12,194 bases of DNA from Chloroflexota bacterium (lineage in GTDB: Bacteria; Chloroflexota; Anaerolineae; Anaerolineales; Villigracilaceae), in contig JACPVB010000267.1 of assembly GCA_016191985.1 (NCBI GenBank), forward strand, positions 1 through 12,194. The letters are read 5' to 3'. The translations under genes were made by a program, and so were the position numbers. Under the pieces are notes generated by a model. The model had not been told where the DNA came from. It ran no database searches and saw only the letters and a list, made by a program, of their open reading frames with translations. Shown here piece by piece: positions 1-6,897 of this stretch. Positions within the stretch are counted from its first letter, which is position 1; each line of letters starts with the position of its first letter.

Positions 1-580
1 ATTTCCATGCCTCAAGTAATGCAGCCAGGTTCTTTCTTGGTTCCAGAGTGCCCACGAAAAGGAAATACGGTTTTGTGATCCCATATTTTTCCTTCACAGA
101 TTCAATGCGTTTTGTAGACTTTGGCTCGAAGGGCATACCGATTCCATTATAAGCAACATGAATTTTCTCGTCGGAAATTCCCAAATGAAGTTTCAATCTC
201 TCGCGCGAGAAGTTGGAAACCGTAATGACGGCTTTGACACGCTTCGCCAGAACTTTCCACGAAAGCCTCGTCCATGACGCAAAGGTGGGATTGAACCATT
301 CGGGATGGTCAAATACACTGGCATCATGAATGGTGACGACTTGATCTTGTACCAGCCAGGGACCCGCATTCGCGGGCGACCAAAGGACGTCGCCGTTTTG
401 AATCTTGGCGGGCAGAAGGAACTGCTCCCAAAGATGCCCAGTCACCTGGCCCAGTGGATATTTTGGTGTGATGAATCGTTTTTCCGAAATCAGCCGTTTT
501 GAAATTTCATGTGCGTATCGCTCCACGCCGCTGATGGGGCGCTGTTGAAACCGTCCGTTGATGACAATTTGTGAAGACAT
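1..580 (-). CDS. GT4-family glycosyltransferase, N-terminal part (cut by window edge)
   Basis: The minus strand is open from ATG at 580-578 to the window edge, giving 193 residues with no stop. The N-terminus has the GT-B pattern of mannosyltransferase-like GT4 enzymes: residues 1-34 include VINGRF and SGVERYAHEI (early glycine loop), then VTIHDASVFDHPEWF, then VITVSNFSRERL and a VAYNGI stretch, and the beginning of the C-terminal nucleotide-sugar domain with FVGTLEPRKNL. From family knowledge it transfers a sugar from an NDP- or GDP-sugar to a growing lipid-linked or surface glycan in the cytoplasm. The exact sugar cannot be read from the sequence. The C-terminal catalytic half (E-x7-E region) lies outside the window. 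It is divergent from the large glycan operon beginning at 716. No Shine-Dalgarno sequence precedes the ATG; a TATAAT lies so close that a leaderless message is likely. The family call is strong, the substrate unknown. Confidence 0.9.
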   Translation of the reverse strand, partial: MSSQIVINGRFQQRPISGVERYAHEISKRLISEKRFITPKYPLGQVTGHLWEQFLLPAKIQNGDVLWSPANAGPWLVQDQVVTIHDASVFDHPEWFNPTFASWTRLSWKVLAKRVKAVITVSNFSRERLKLHLGISDEKIHVAYNGIGMPFEPKSTKRIESVKEKYGITKPYFLFVGTLEPRKNLAALLEAWK

Positions 581-586
581 TCAGAG

Positions 587-640
587 ATTATAATTACAAA
601 GTATCGCATAATTTGGTAGAGAATAATTCATTTTTTTTTT
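587..640 (-). promoter_or_regulatory. Probable promoter of the GT4 gene; divergent intergenic region 581-715
   Basis: On the minus strand a perfect TATAAT occupies 592-587, six bases before the ATG at 580, so transcription would start at or next to the start codon. A run of ten A (minus strand, 640-631) lies at about -51 to -60 from that start, where an UP element would sit. The -35 region (around 610-616) matches consensus poorly. The rest of 581-715 is AT-rich and must hold the plus-strand promoter for the gene at 716, but I cannot assign a convincing -35/-10 pair to it. Seen: the hexamer and A-tract. Inferred: promoter activity. Confidence 0.5.
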
Positions 641-715
641 ACTCGTAATTTTAAACAAAAAGTTTACCTGGTTATGAGACAAGCGATGGAAACAGGATTA
701 TCTTGGTCTGACTAA

Positions 716-2059
716 ATGCCACTTACTTTGCAGGAACGTTTTTACCGGTATTTTTTATTCGCGGCGCGCATCGCATTTGCGTTGACGATTTTCCTCACCC
801 CGTTTCGCTGGCGTCTGGTGTTGTGGCAACGCCCGTTTTTCCCGGTCTATTCCGACTACACAGATTATCTGCTATTTGCAAGCGACTTGTCCATGCTTTG
901 TGTGCTTTTGTTTTGGGCTTGTTCGCTGCTCGTGAATCCGCGCAAATTAAAGACGGGTCCCTCCTTGATGTGGATCAGCCTCATTGGCTTGACCATCGCT
1001 GGGTGGGTATCTATATCTGGCAGTGCGGATGAAATCCTTTCCCGTTATCATGCCGTGCGTTTTGTAGGGCTGCTTTTATTTTATTTGTTTATCGTCAATG
1101 AAATTAAATTTAACGCCTGGGTCATCGTGCCTGTGGGCGCGCAAATTTTGTTGCAATCGGTTGTTGTCATTTTACAGGTGACAGCTCAACGCTCCTTGGG
1201 ATTGCAGAAGTTTGGAGAGCTTTCCCTTGACCCATCCGTGGCAGGGGTCAGCGTCATCTTTGGCGACGGATTCCGCTTCCTGCGTGGCTATGGCCTGAGC
1301 GACCACCCAAACATTCTCGGTGGCTGCATCACCTTTGGGCTTGTCCTTTTGCTGGCGGTTGTGTTGTATGGAAATCGTCCTGATTCGTCGTCCGCTTACC
1401 CGCTGCTGGCTTCGGCTGTCTTTCTGGTTGGATTCCCTGCCCTGATAATGACCTTCTCCCGTTCAGCGTGGTTAAGCTTTTTCGTGGCTGGCAGTTTCAT
1501 GGTCGGGAGTGAGGCGCTTGCCCGTAGATGGGATTCTGTCAAACGGGCGATTCTGCTTGGGATGTTGAGTCTGCTCGTCGTTACGCCCTTCATCCTGAAA
1601 AATATTTCACTCTTTCAATCGCGTGTGAATTCAGGGGATGTGGCGCAGGATGACCCGATGCAGGAACGCGCTTTTTTGATGGAGGCTGGCAATACGCTGT
1701 TCGTGGAACATTCCGCGATTGGGGTTGGGCTTGGTGCTGCGCCGCTTGCCATGAAGGAACGCTTTGTGGATTTCCCGTTGAATTTTCAACCGCCGCATTA
1801 TACGATTTTGACTGCGGCAATCGAGACGGGCGTGTTGGGCGGGATGTTTTATTTGCTGTTGATGGCGGTTCCTTTTGTGACACTTCTTTTGCGTTGGGAA
1901 GTGATCTCGCAGCGGCCCGCGATGATAGGAGTTTTTGCGCTGCTCCTGGCAATCACCGTGGTTGGTTTCTTTGATTACTACACCTGGTCTTATTCATCCG
2001 GGCGGGTCTGGCAATGGCTTGGGTGGGGATTGTATTCTGCCGTATCGGAGACGGCTTAA
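716..2059 (+). CDS. O-antigen ligase/polymerase-like (Wzy_C) integral membrane protein
   Basis: A 447-residue protein with roughly eleven or twelve hydrophobic segments and one longer extracytoplasmic-type loop (about residues 295-365). Family landmarks of the WaaL/Wzy-type O-antigen ligase superfamily are visible: GYGLSDHPNILGG around residues 191-203, TFSRSAWL at 246-253 (the conserved arginine segment), GVGLGAAP at 336-343, and PPHYTILTAAIETGVLG at 359-375, equivalent to the conserved loop histidine followed by a glutamate-glycine helix. Such proteins join lipid-linked glycan to an acceptor or polymerise repeat units at the outer face of the cytoplasmic membrane; which of the two cannot be decided here. 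The ATG at 716 has no good ribosome site, and a start further upstream is not better supported. The stop TAA is immediately followed by the ATG of the GT2 gene, implying co-translation. Confidence 0.85.
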   Translation: MPLTLQERFYRYFLFAARIAFALTIFLTPFRWRLVLWQRPFFPVYSDYTDYLLFASDLSMLCVLLFWACSLLVNPRKLKTGPSLMWISLIGLTIAGWVSISGSADEILSRYHAVRFVGLLLFYLFIVNEIKFNAWVIVPVGAQILLQSVVVILQVTAQRSLGLQKFGELSLDPSVAGVSVIFGDGFRFLRGYGLSDHPNILGGCITFGLVLLLAVVLYGNRPDSSSAYPLLASAVFLVGFPALIMTFSRSAWLSFFVAGSFMVGSEALARRWDSVKRAILLGMLSLLVVTPFILKNISLFQSRVNSGDVAQDDPMQERAFLMEAGNTLFVEHSAIGVGLGAAPLAMKERFVDFPLNFQPPHYTILTAAIETGVLGGMFYLLLMAVPFVTLLLRWEVISQRPAMIGVFALLLAITVVGFFDYYTWSYSSGRVWQWLGWGLYSAVSETA

Positions 2060-3562
2060 ATGGATATTCTTCAGTTCATCCTCGCGCCTGTTTTAATTGC
2101 CTACTCACTCGCCATGTCGATTTTGCTGGTTTATATCTCCAACATGGTGTATCTCGCGTTGATGGGGTTGAAGGAACGGAAAAAGTTATCGCGTCCCATG
2201 CCTGTCTTGCTGGAGGAATGGCCGCGCGTGACTGTGCAATTGCCAATCTACAACGAGTGGTACGTGGCCGAGCGGCTGATCGAATCCGCTGCCGCGTTGG
2301 AGTATCCACGCGGCGTACTGGAAATTCAAGTCCTCGACGATTCGACGGACGAAACGGTTTCGCTTGTTGCGAAAAAAGTTAAACAATTGCAGGCGCAGGG
2401 TGTGGATGTCGTTCACATCCACCGCGATTCTCGCGATGGATTCAAAGCGGGTGCGCTCGCCAATGGGCTTCAAAAGTCGAAGGGTGATTTCCTTGCCATC
2501 TTCGACGCCGACTTTCTCCCCAACCCCGATTTTCTCCGCCGCGTGCTGCCGCGTTTTGATCATGAACGGGTTGCGTTTGTGCAGGCCCGTTGGGGACATT
2601 TGAACCGCGATTATTCATTGCTGACCCTGCTTCAATCCTTCTCGCTCGACGCGCATTTTGCCATCGACCAGCTCGCGCGCGCCAATACGAATTATGTTTT
2701 TAATTTCAACGGCACCGCGGGCGTGTGGCGCAAGTCTGCCATTGTGGATGCAGGTGGTTGGAAGGCCGATACGCTCACGGAAGATATGGATTTATCCTAT
2801 CGCGCGTTTCTGTGCGGCTGGTCCGCGCGCTATGCGGGTGAAGTGGAAGTGCCCGCCGAGCTGCCTGTCAGTTTTATGGCCTATCGCCGTCAGCAATATC
2901 GCTGGGCGCGCGGCAGCCTGGAATGTGCCATTCGCTACATTCCCGTCATTTGGAATTCGAAATTTTCGTTTGCGCGTAAATTCCAGGCAACGCTTCACCT
3001 GACGGGCTATGCCTTGCATTTGCTTACACTTGTTTTGATCGTCCTGTACCCGTTCCTGCTTTTGTTTGCCACAAAATATCCCACCCTGCTTGCGCCCATC
3101 GGCATTGGGGTGATGATGAACTTCCTCGTTTTTGCGCCCGCCATGTATTTTGTCGTCGCGCAGCAGCTTCTTCGCCGGCGTTGGTTTTTTTCACTGCCGC
3201 TGATCTTTCTCATGTCCATATTTTCATCAGGCCTGATCTTGAACACCATGCGCGCCGCCATGCAGATTTTGCAAAAACGTACCATCCCATTTGAACGCAC
3301 GCCAAAATACGGCATCACCCGCCGCGCGCAGCCATGGTTTTCCAGCCGCTATCAAGTTAAAGTCGATATCCTCATTTTTTACGAAATCCTGCTGGCCTTG
3401 TTCAATATTTGGGTATCATGGTTTGCATGGAGCACGAATCATTTTTTGATCATGATCTACGCATTTCTTTTCGCTCTTGGATTATTCTTCGCCTCAGGCC
3501 TGACTCTTCTGCAAACCCTCTCTGCCCGCTTCGCCCGTGACCCTCAGCCTGCTTCTGATTAA
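2060..3562 (+). CDS. Processive GT2 glycosyltransferase, cellulose/mannan synthase-like
   Basis: A 500-residue membrane glycosyltransferase. An N-terminal TM segment (about residues 5-36) precedes a cytosolic GT-A domain with all landmarks of processive family 2 synthases: QLPIYNE (60-66), DDS (93-95), the FDADF metal/nucleotide-binding motif (148-152), a GTAGVWR loop (218-224), TEDMDLSYR with the catalytic-base aspartate (240-248) and QQYRW fitting QxxRW (278-282). About four to five hydrophobic segments follow (roughly 315-340, 343-370, 375-400, 440-460, 463-485), consistent with a channel for the growing chain. By family it polymerises and possibly extrudes a beta-linked polysaccharide or makes glycosyl-lipid; the layout is closest to bacterial CslA/glucomannan-synthase-like enzymes. 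No PilZ domain is present. The start codon directly abuts the preceding stop, which supports translational coupling with the ligase-like gene. Confidence 0.9.
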   Translation: MDILQFILAPVLIAYSLAMSILLVYISNMVYLALMGLKERKKLSRPMPVLLEEWPRVTVQLPIYNEWYVAERLIESAAALEYPRGVLEIQVLDDSTDETVSLVAKKVKQLQAQGVDVVHIHRDSRDGFKAGALANGLQKSKGDFLAIFDADFLPNPDFLRRVLPRFDHERVAFVQARWGHLNRDYSLLTLLQSFSLDAHFAIDQLARANTNYVFNFNGTAGVWRKSAIVDAGGWKADTLTEDMDLSYRAFLCGWSARYAGEVEVPAELPVSFMAYRRQQYRWARGSLECAIRYIPVIWNSKFSFARKFQATLHLTGYALHLLTLVLIVLYPFLLLFATKYPTLLAPIGIGVMMNFLVFAPAMYFVVAQQLLRRRWFFSLPLIFLMSIFSSGLILNTMRAAMQILQKRTIPFERTPKYGITRRAQPWFSSRYQVKVDILIFYEILLALFNIWVSWFAWSTNHFLIMIYAFLFALGLFFASGLTLLQTLSARFARDPQPASD

Positions 3563-3566
3563 AGGA
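3561..3566 (+). promoter_or_regulatory. Ribosome binding site selecting a TTG start
   Basis: AAAGGA ends seven bases before TTG at 3574. No in-frame ATG or GTG gives an equally placed ribosome site, and the protein's conserved-looking winged-helix segment begins within 20 residues, so the TTG is taken as the start. It partly overlaps the TAA stop (3560-3562) of the upstream GT2 gene. Confidence 0.7.
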
Positions 3567-3573
3567 CATTCCC

Positions 3574-4512
3574 TTGGCCCTCGCATTAGACACCAAACCC
3601 ACATCCGTGAATATTTCCGATCTCGAACGCGCCATCCTTGAAACGCTGGCCTATTCGGATATTTTTGATCACCCATTGACGGTGGATGAACTGCATCGCT
3701 TCCTCACCGTTTCCGCCGCAAAAGACGAAGTTTATGCGTGCGTTGAAAACATGGATGGCGTCCTTTCAAACCGCGAATATTATTTCCTCTCAGACCGCAC
3801 CGACATCGTGGAGGTTCGCAATCAGCGTGTGGAAAATTCCCGCAGGGCATTTAACCGCGCCCTGTTCTACGGACGCATCCTCGGCAGCCTGCCCTTCGTC
3901 CGCATGGTGGCGTTGACTGGGTCCCTGGCCATGCTCAACCTCTCCAAAAACAGAGACATGGATTACATGCTGGTTGCCAAACCTGGCCGCGTGTGGACGG
4001 CGCGCGCCTTTGCCTTGCTCTTCGGCAGGCTGGCACGTTTGTTCGGCGATGTCATCTGCCCGAATGTTATTGTCTCAGAACGCGCGCTCGCATGGAATGC
4101 GAGAAATATTTACACCGCCCGCGAATTTGCCCAAATGATTCCCGTTAGCGGGTTGCGTGTCTTCAATCAACTCCGCGCCGCCAATTTATGGGTCAATGAC
4201 TTTTTACCGAACTTAAATTTGGACTCCGACAGCTCGCTGTCGGATAAAAAGGTGCATACCTCGATTTTTCAAAAACTCACCGAATTCCTTCTCAACAACA
4301 AACTCGGTGACCTGTTTGAATCCTGGGAAATGACTCGTAAGATTACCCGCTTCAAAAAACAAAAAGGCTACGGCGTGGAAACCAACTTCTCAGCAGATAT
4401 CTGCCAGGGAAATTTCGACCATCACGGCTCCTGGGCAATGAAAGCATATGAAGAACGTTTGCTCGCTCTCACTGCCGTCCTCGGCGGTGAGAGAAGGATA
4501 GACAGTCTATGA
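3574..4512 (+). CDS. Winged-helix plus nucleotidyltransferase-like (pol-beta fold) protein, function unknown
   Basis: A 312-residue soluble protein starting with TTG. Residues about 15-75 look like a small winged-helix domain (ILETLAYSDIFDHPLTVDEL). Residues 111-135 contain VALTGSLAM followed by NRDMDYMLV: GS at 116-117 and D128-x-D130 match the minimal nucleotidyltransferase signature GS-x(10)-DxD of the pol-beta superfamily. The remainder (140-312) is helical-looking and not recognised. The family reaction would be transfer of a nucleotide from an NTP to a protein, RNA or small-molecule acceptor; the acceptor is unknown. It overlaps the following radical SAM gene by ATGA, implying coupled synthesis and possibly a joint function. 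A palindrome encoding DSDSSLSDK interrupts a linker at about residues 218-224. The fold assignment is reasonable; catalysis is inferred from motif spacing only. Confidence 0.65.
   Translation: MALALDTKPTSVNISDLERAILETLAYSDIFDHPLTVDELHRFLTVSAAKDEVYACVENMDGVLSNREYYFLSDRTDIVEVRNQRVENSRRAFNRALFYGRILGSLPFVRMVALTGSLAMLNLSKNRDMDYMLVAKPGRVWTARAFALLFGRLARLFGDVICPNVIVSERALAWNARNIYTAREFAQMIPVSGLRVFNQLRAANLWVNDFLPNLNLDSDSSLSDKKVHTSIFQKLTEFLLNNKLGDLFESWEMTRKITRFKKQKGYGVETNFSADICQGNFDHHGSWAMKAYEERLLALTAVLGGERRIDSL
4225..4244 (+). repeat. 20-bp palindrome inside the nucleotidyltransferase-like gene
   Basis: TCCGACAGC and its perfect complement GCTGTCGGA are separated by only TC. It is read in frame as SDSSLSD within a hydrophilic linker. 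It has the look of a small dispersed palindromic (REP-like) unit inserted where the protein tolerates it. A terminator role is unlikely: it lies in the middle of a gene and is followed by only five A on the plus strand. Confidence 0.6.
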
Positions 4513-5930
4513 CTCAAATCCTCTTCGGCCAATCCTACTACCTGCGCTTTGACCCCAAACTCTGGGACGCCATGATGCCCTATCCACCGCTGGGGACCTT
4601 GTACGCCGCGAGCTACATCCGTGAGCGCGGATATAATGTCGCGCTTTTCGATGCCATGCTCGCAGACTCAGAGGAAGAATGGTCCAAATCGTTGGATGAA
4701 CACAAACCGCAGTATGCGGTCATCTTTGAAGATAACTTCAACTACCTTTCCAAGATGTGTTTGCTCAGAATGCGCGAAGCGGCCTTCACAATGATTCGCA
4801 TGGCAAAAGAACGCGGATGTACTGTCATCCTTTGCGGCGCGGATGCAACCGACCATTACGATCAATACCTCGCCCGTGGCGCGGACTACTGTCTGCTCGG
4901 CGAGGGGGAGGAAACGCTTGCAGAATTACTGGATCAACTGTCAGCGGGCGCGAAGCGAGAGGCGAACGATGTCATAGGCCTTGTTACTCGTCACTCGTCA
5001 CTCGTCACTCGCCGCCCCGATATCACCAATCTCGACTCCCTTCCCTTCCCCGCCTGGGATCTGGTGGACATCCAAAAATATAAAAAGATTTGGTACGAAC
5101 GTCACGGCTATTTTTCGATGAACATGGTCACGACGCGCGGCTGTCCGTATCATTGCAACTGGTGCGCCAAGCCGATCTGGGGGCAGCGTTACAACTCGCG
5201 CTCGCCTGAAAATGTGGCCGCGGAGATGAAATGGCTCAAGCAAAATTTTGCGCCCGACCATATTTGGTTTGCCGATGATATTTTTGGTTTGAAGCCCAAT
5301 TGGGTTGAAAAATTTGCGGAGTTATTGCGCGAGTATGATGCGGTCATTCCGTTCAAATGTTTGAAGCGCGCCGATCTGGTGACCGAAAAAACAGCGCGCG
5401 CACTTGCAGACGCGGGTTGTAAAACCGTCTGGCTCGGCGCGGAATCAGGCTCGCAGAAAATTCTCGATGCGATGGACAAGGGCGACAAAGTGCAAGATAT
5501 TTACCGCGCTGCTGAGTTGCTCCGCGTGAACGGGATCGAGGTTGGATTCTTTTTGCAATTTGGTTACCCCGGCGAAACCTGGGACGACGTGCAAATGACC
5601 TTGAAAATGGTGCGCGAATGCCTGCCCGATGACATCGGCATTTCTGTTTCGTATCCTCTGCCTGGCACGAAATTTTACGAACGCGTAAAAATGGAATTGG
5701 GTGAAAAACAAAACTGGGTCGATTCCGACGACCTCGCCATGTTGTATCGCGGCCCATTCCCGCAGGAGTTTTATCGCATCCTGCATGGACGGGTTCATCA
5801 CGAATTCCGTATGCGCCGCGCCTGGCGGAAAAATGATCTGCGTGGAATGATTCGCACGCCATATTATTTGTTGGGCATGGCGCGGAATGAAATAAAATTA
5901 AAAAAATTTAGAAACTCGGTGGTCGAGTAG
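4509..5930 (+). CDS. B12-binding-domain radical SAM protein
   Basis: A 473-residue protein with two domains. Residues 1-145 resemble the N-terminal Rossmann-type cobalamin-binding domain of BchE-like radical SAM enzymes (PPLGTLYAASYIRERGYNVALFD at 26-48, GADYCLLGEGEETL at 124-137). The DxHxxG cobalamin-ligand motif is not visible, as in many members of this class. Residues 205-400 form the radical SAM barrel: TTRGCPYHCNWC places the 4Fe-4S ligands at C212, C216 and C219; FADDIFG (255-261), WLGAESGSQKIL (308-319) and GFFLQFGYPGET (346-357) follow as usual barrel motifs. Family chemistry is methylation, ring rearrangement or other radical modification of lipids, sugars or cofactors. In this operon the substrate is probably a glycan or lipid precursor, but that is inference. 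Translation is coupled to the upstream gene through ATGA. A heptanucleotide tandem repeat lies at the domain junction. Confidence 0.9.
   Translation: MTQILFGQSYYLRFDPKLWDAMMPYPPLGTLYAASYIRERGYNVALFDAMLADSEEEWSKSLDEHKPQYAVIFEDNFNYLSKMCLLRMREAAFTMIRMAKERGCTVILCGADATDHYDQYLARGADYCLLGEGEETLAELLDQLSAGAKREANDVIGLVTRHSSLVTRRPDITNLDSLPFPAWDLVDIQKYKKIWYERHGYFSMNMVTTRGCPYHCNWCAKPIWGQRYNSRSPENVAAEMKWLKQNFAPDHIWFADDIFGLKPNWVEKFAELLREYDAVIPFKCLKRADLVTEKTARALADAGCKTVWLGAESGSQKILDAMDKGDKVQDIYRAAELLRVNGIEVGFFLQFGYPGETWDDVQMTLKMVRECLPDDIGISVSYPLPGTKFYERVKMELGEKQNWVDSDDLAMLYRGPFPQEFYRILHGRVHHEFRMRRAWRKNDLRGMIRTPYYLLGMARNEIKLKKFRNSVVE
4986..5013 (+). repeat. Four tandem copies of a 7-bp unit (ACTCGTC) within the radical SAM gene
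   Basis: Three exact ACTCGTC units and a fourth, ACTCGCC, run without gaps. They encode residues 160-168 of the radical SAM protein (TRHSSLVTR), exactly in the linker between the cobalamin-binding and radical SAM domains. Because seven is not a multiple of three, gain or loss of one unit would shift the frame. Confidence 0.8.
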
Positions 5931-6001
5931 GGCGAGCGTGCTAAGCGAAGTCGAAGCATCTCGCCCGCATACTTGCACCGCACGCAAGTATGCGGGCGAG
6001 A
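5930..6001 (+). repeat. Palindromic intergenic element with an 18-bp perfect hairpin
   Basis: TCTCGCCCGCATACTTGC (5959-5976) and its exact complement (5984-6001) enclose a 7-base loop. There is no T-run after it, so an intrinsic terminator is unlikely. The left arm also contains CTCGCCC (5960-5966), which can instead pair with GGGCGAG at 5930-5936, directly at the stop codon of the radical SAM gene. The two pairings exclude each other. The element ends ten bases before the ribosome site of the methyltransferase gene (GAGG, 6012-6015). It may be a REP-like repeat, an mRNA stabiliser or an attenuator-like switch. Confidence 0.75.
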
Positions 6002-6023
6002 CTACAATGTTGAGGATATTTTT

Positions 6024-6842
6024 ATGAATAAAAATGTTTTATCAGGCACATCCTTTGAAACCGTCGCCGAAGCCTACAACCGCAACGCCGACAAATACGA
6101 TGAGTTCATCGAGAACAATCCCAACCTGATGCGCATGCGCCAGCGTATTTATAAATTCATCACCGCGCGCCTGCCCAAAGGCTCCCGCATCCTCGACCTT
6201 GCCTGTGGCACAGGTACAGACGCGGTCTGGTTCGCGCAAAACGGCTACTTCGTCCATGGCGTGGATATTTCAGGCGAGATGCTGGAGCGTGCCCAAAAGA
6301 AAGCCGTTGATCTCGGTTTGCAGGATCGTTTGTCGTTTGAACAACTTTCCTACACCGAATTGAAAAACACAAACCTTGAACCCTTTGACCTCACCTTTTC
6401 AAACTTCGGCGGCTTGAACTGCGTCTCGGATATGAAACTGGTCGCAGATAGTGTGCGCCCGCTGATGAAACAGAACGCGCATGTCATTTGGGCGCTCATG
6501 CCGCCCTTCTGTTTATGGGAATCCGCCATGCTTTTGCGTGGAAAATTCAAACTTGCCACCCGCCGCTTTGCTGGCAAATCCACCGTGTTCAAGGAAGGCT
6601 TGAATTATCCCGTTTACTATTACACACCCAAACAGGTGGCCGAAGCATGGGGCAATGGCTTTAAACTCGAATCGGTCGAAGCGCTTTCGGTCATCACGCC
6701 GCCTGCCACCAATAAAGACTTTGCCGTAAAACGTCCGCGCATATTTAACTTCCTCAGCAAACTCGACGACGCCCTCGCGCCGCGTTTCCCTTTCAAATAT
6801 TGGGGTGATTTCACCATCGTATCCCTTCGCGCCATGAGTTAA
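6024..6842 (+). CDS. Class I SAM-dependent methyltransferase
   Basis: A 272-residue soluble enzyme. Motif I is ILDLACGTGTD (residues 56-66) and the following acidic residue is in HGVDIS (D81), the ribose-binding position; F-D-L-T-F-S-N-F-G-G at about 124-133 fits motif IV of small-molecule methyltransferases. It would transfer a methyl group from S-adenosylmethionine in the cytoplasm, here probably to a sugar, lipid or other glycan precursor, judged only by context. The ATG at 6024 is preferred because GAGG (6012-6015) lies eight bases upstream. A longer in-frame reading from TTG at 5973 would start inside the hairpin and add a non-conserved 17-residue tail. The 93-bp gap to the upstream gene is filled mostly by the palindromic element. 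Confidence 0.85.
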   Translation: MNKNVLSGTSFETVAEAYNRNADKYDEFIENNPNLMRMRQRIYKFITARLPKGSRILDLACGTGTDAVWFAQNGYFVHGVDISGEMLERAQKKAVDLGLQDRLSFEQLSYTELKNTNLEPFDLTFSNFGGLNCVSDMKLVADSVRPLMKQNAHVIWALMPPFCLWESAMLLRGKFKLATRRFAGKSTVFKEGLNYPVYYYTPKQVAEAWGNGFKLESVEALSVITPPATNKDFAVKRPRIFNFLSKLDDALAPRFPFKYWGDFTIVSLRAMS

Positions 6843-6897
6843 TCCGAATTCCCCCCACTGATTACTTTCCACTTTTCACATTGCGTCACCATCTTGA

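Noticed and set aside
305..502. Plus-strand open frame opposite the GT4 gene
   Set aside because: The minus strand there is an unbroken, clearly recognisable GT4 glycosyltransferase; the plus-strand frame is its shadow.
4986..5013. Start of a CRISPR array
   Set aside because: Units are 7 bp with no spacers and lie in frame within a gene.
5353..5862. Long minus-strand open frame opposite the radical SAM gene
   Set aside because: It mirrors the codon bias of the well-supported plus-strand gene, its protein is arginine/proline-rich without family motifs, and no ribosome site is present.
5959..6001. Intrinsic terminator ending the first part of the glycan operon
   Set aside because: The stem is strong, but no T-run follows on either strand and the next gene is close with a good ribosome site.
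5973..6023. Extended N-terminus of the methyltransferase from TTG at 5973
   Set aside because: The start would be inside the hairpin, without a ribosome site, whereas ATG 6024 has GAGG eight bases before it.
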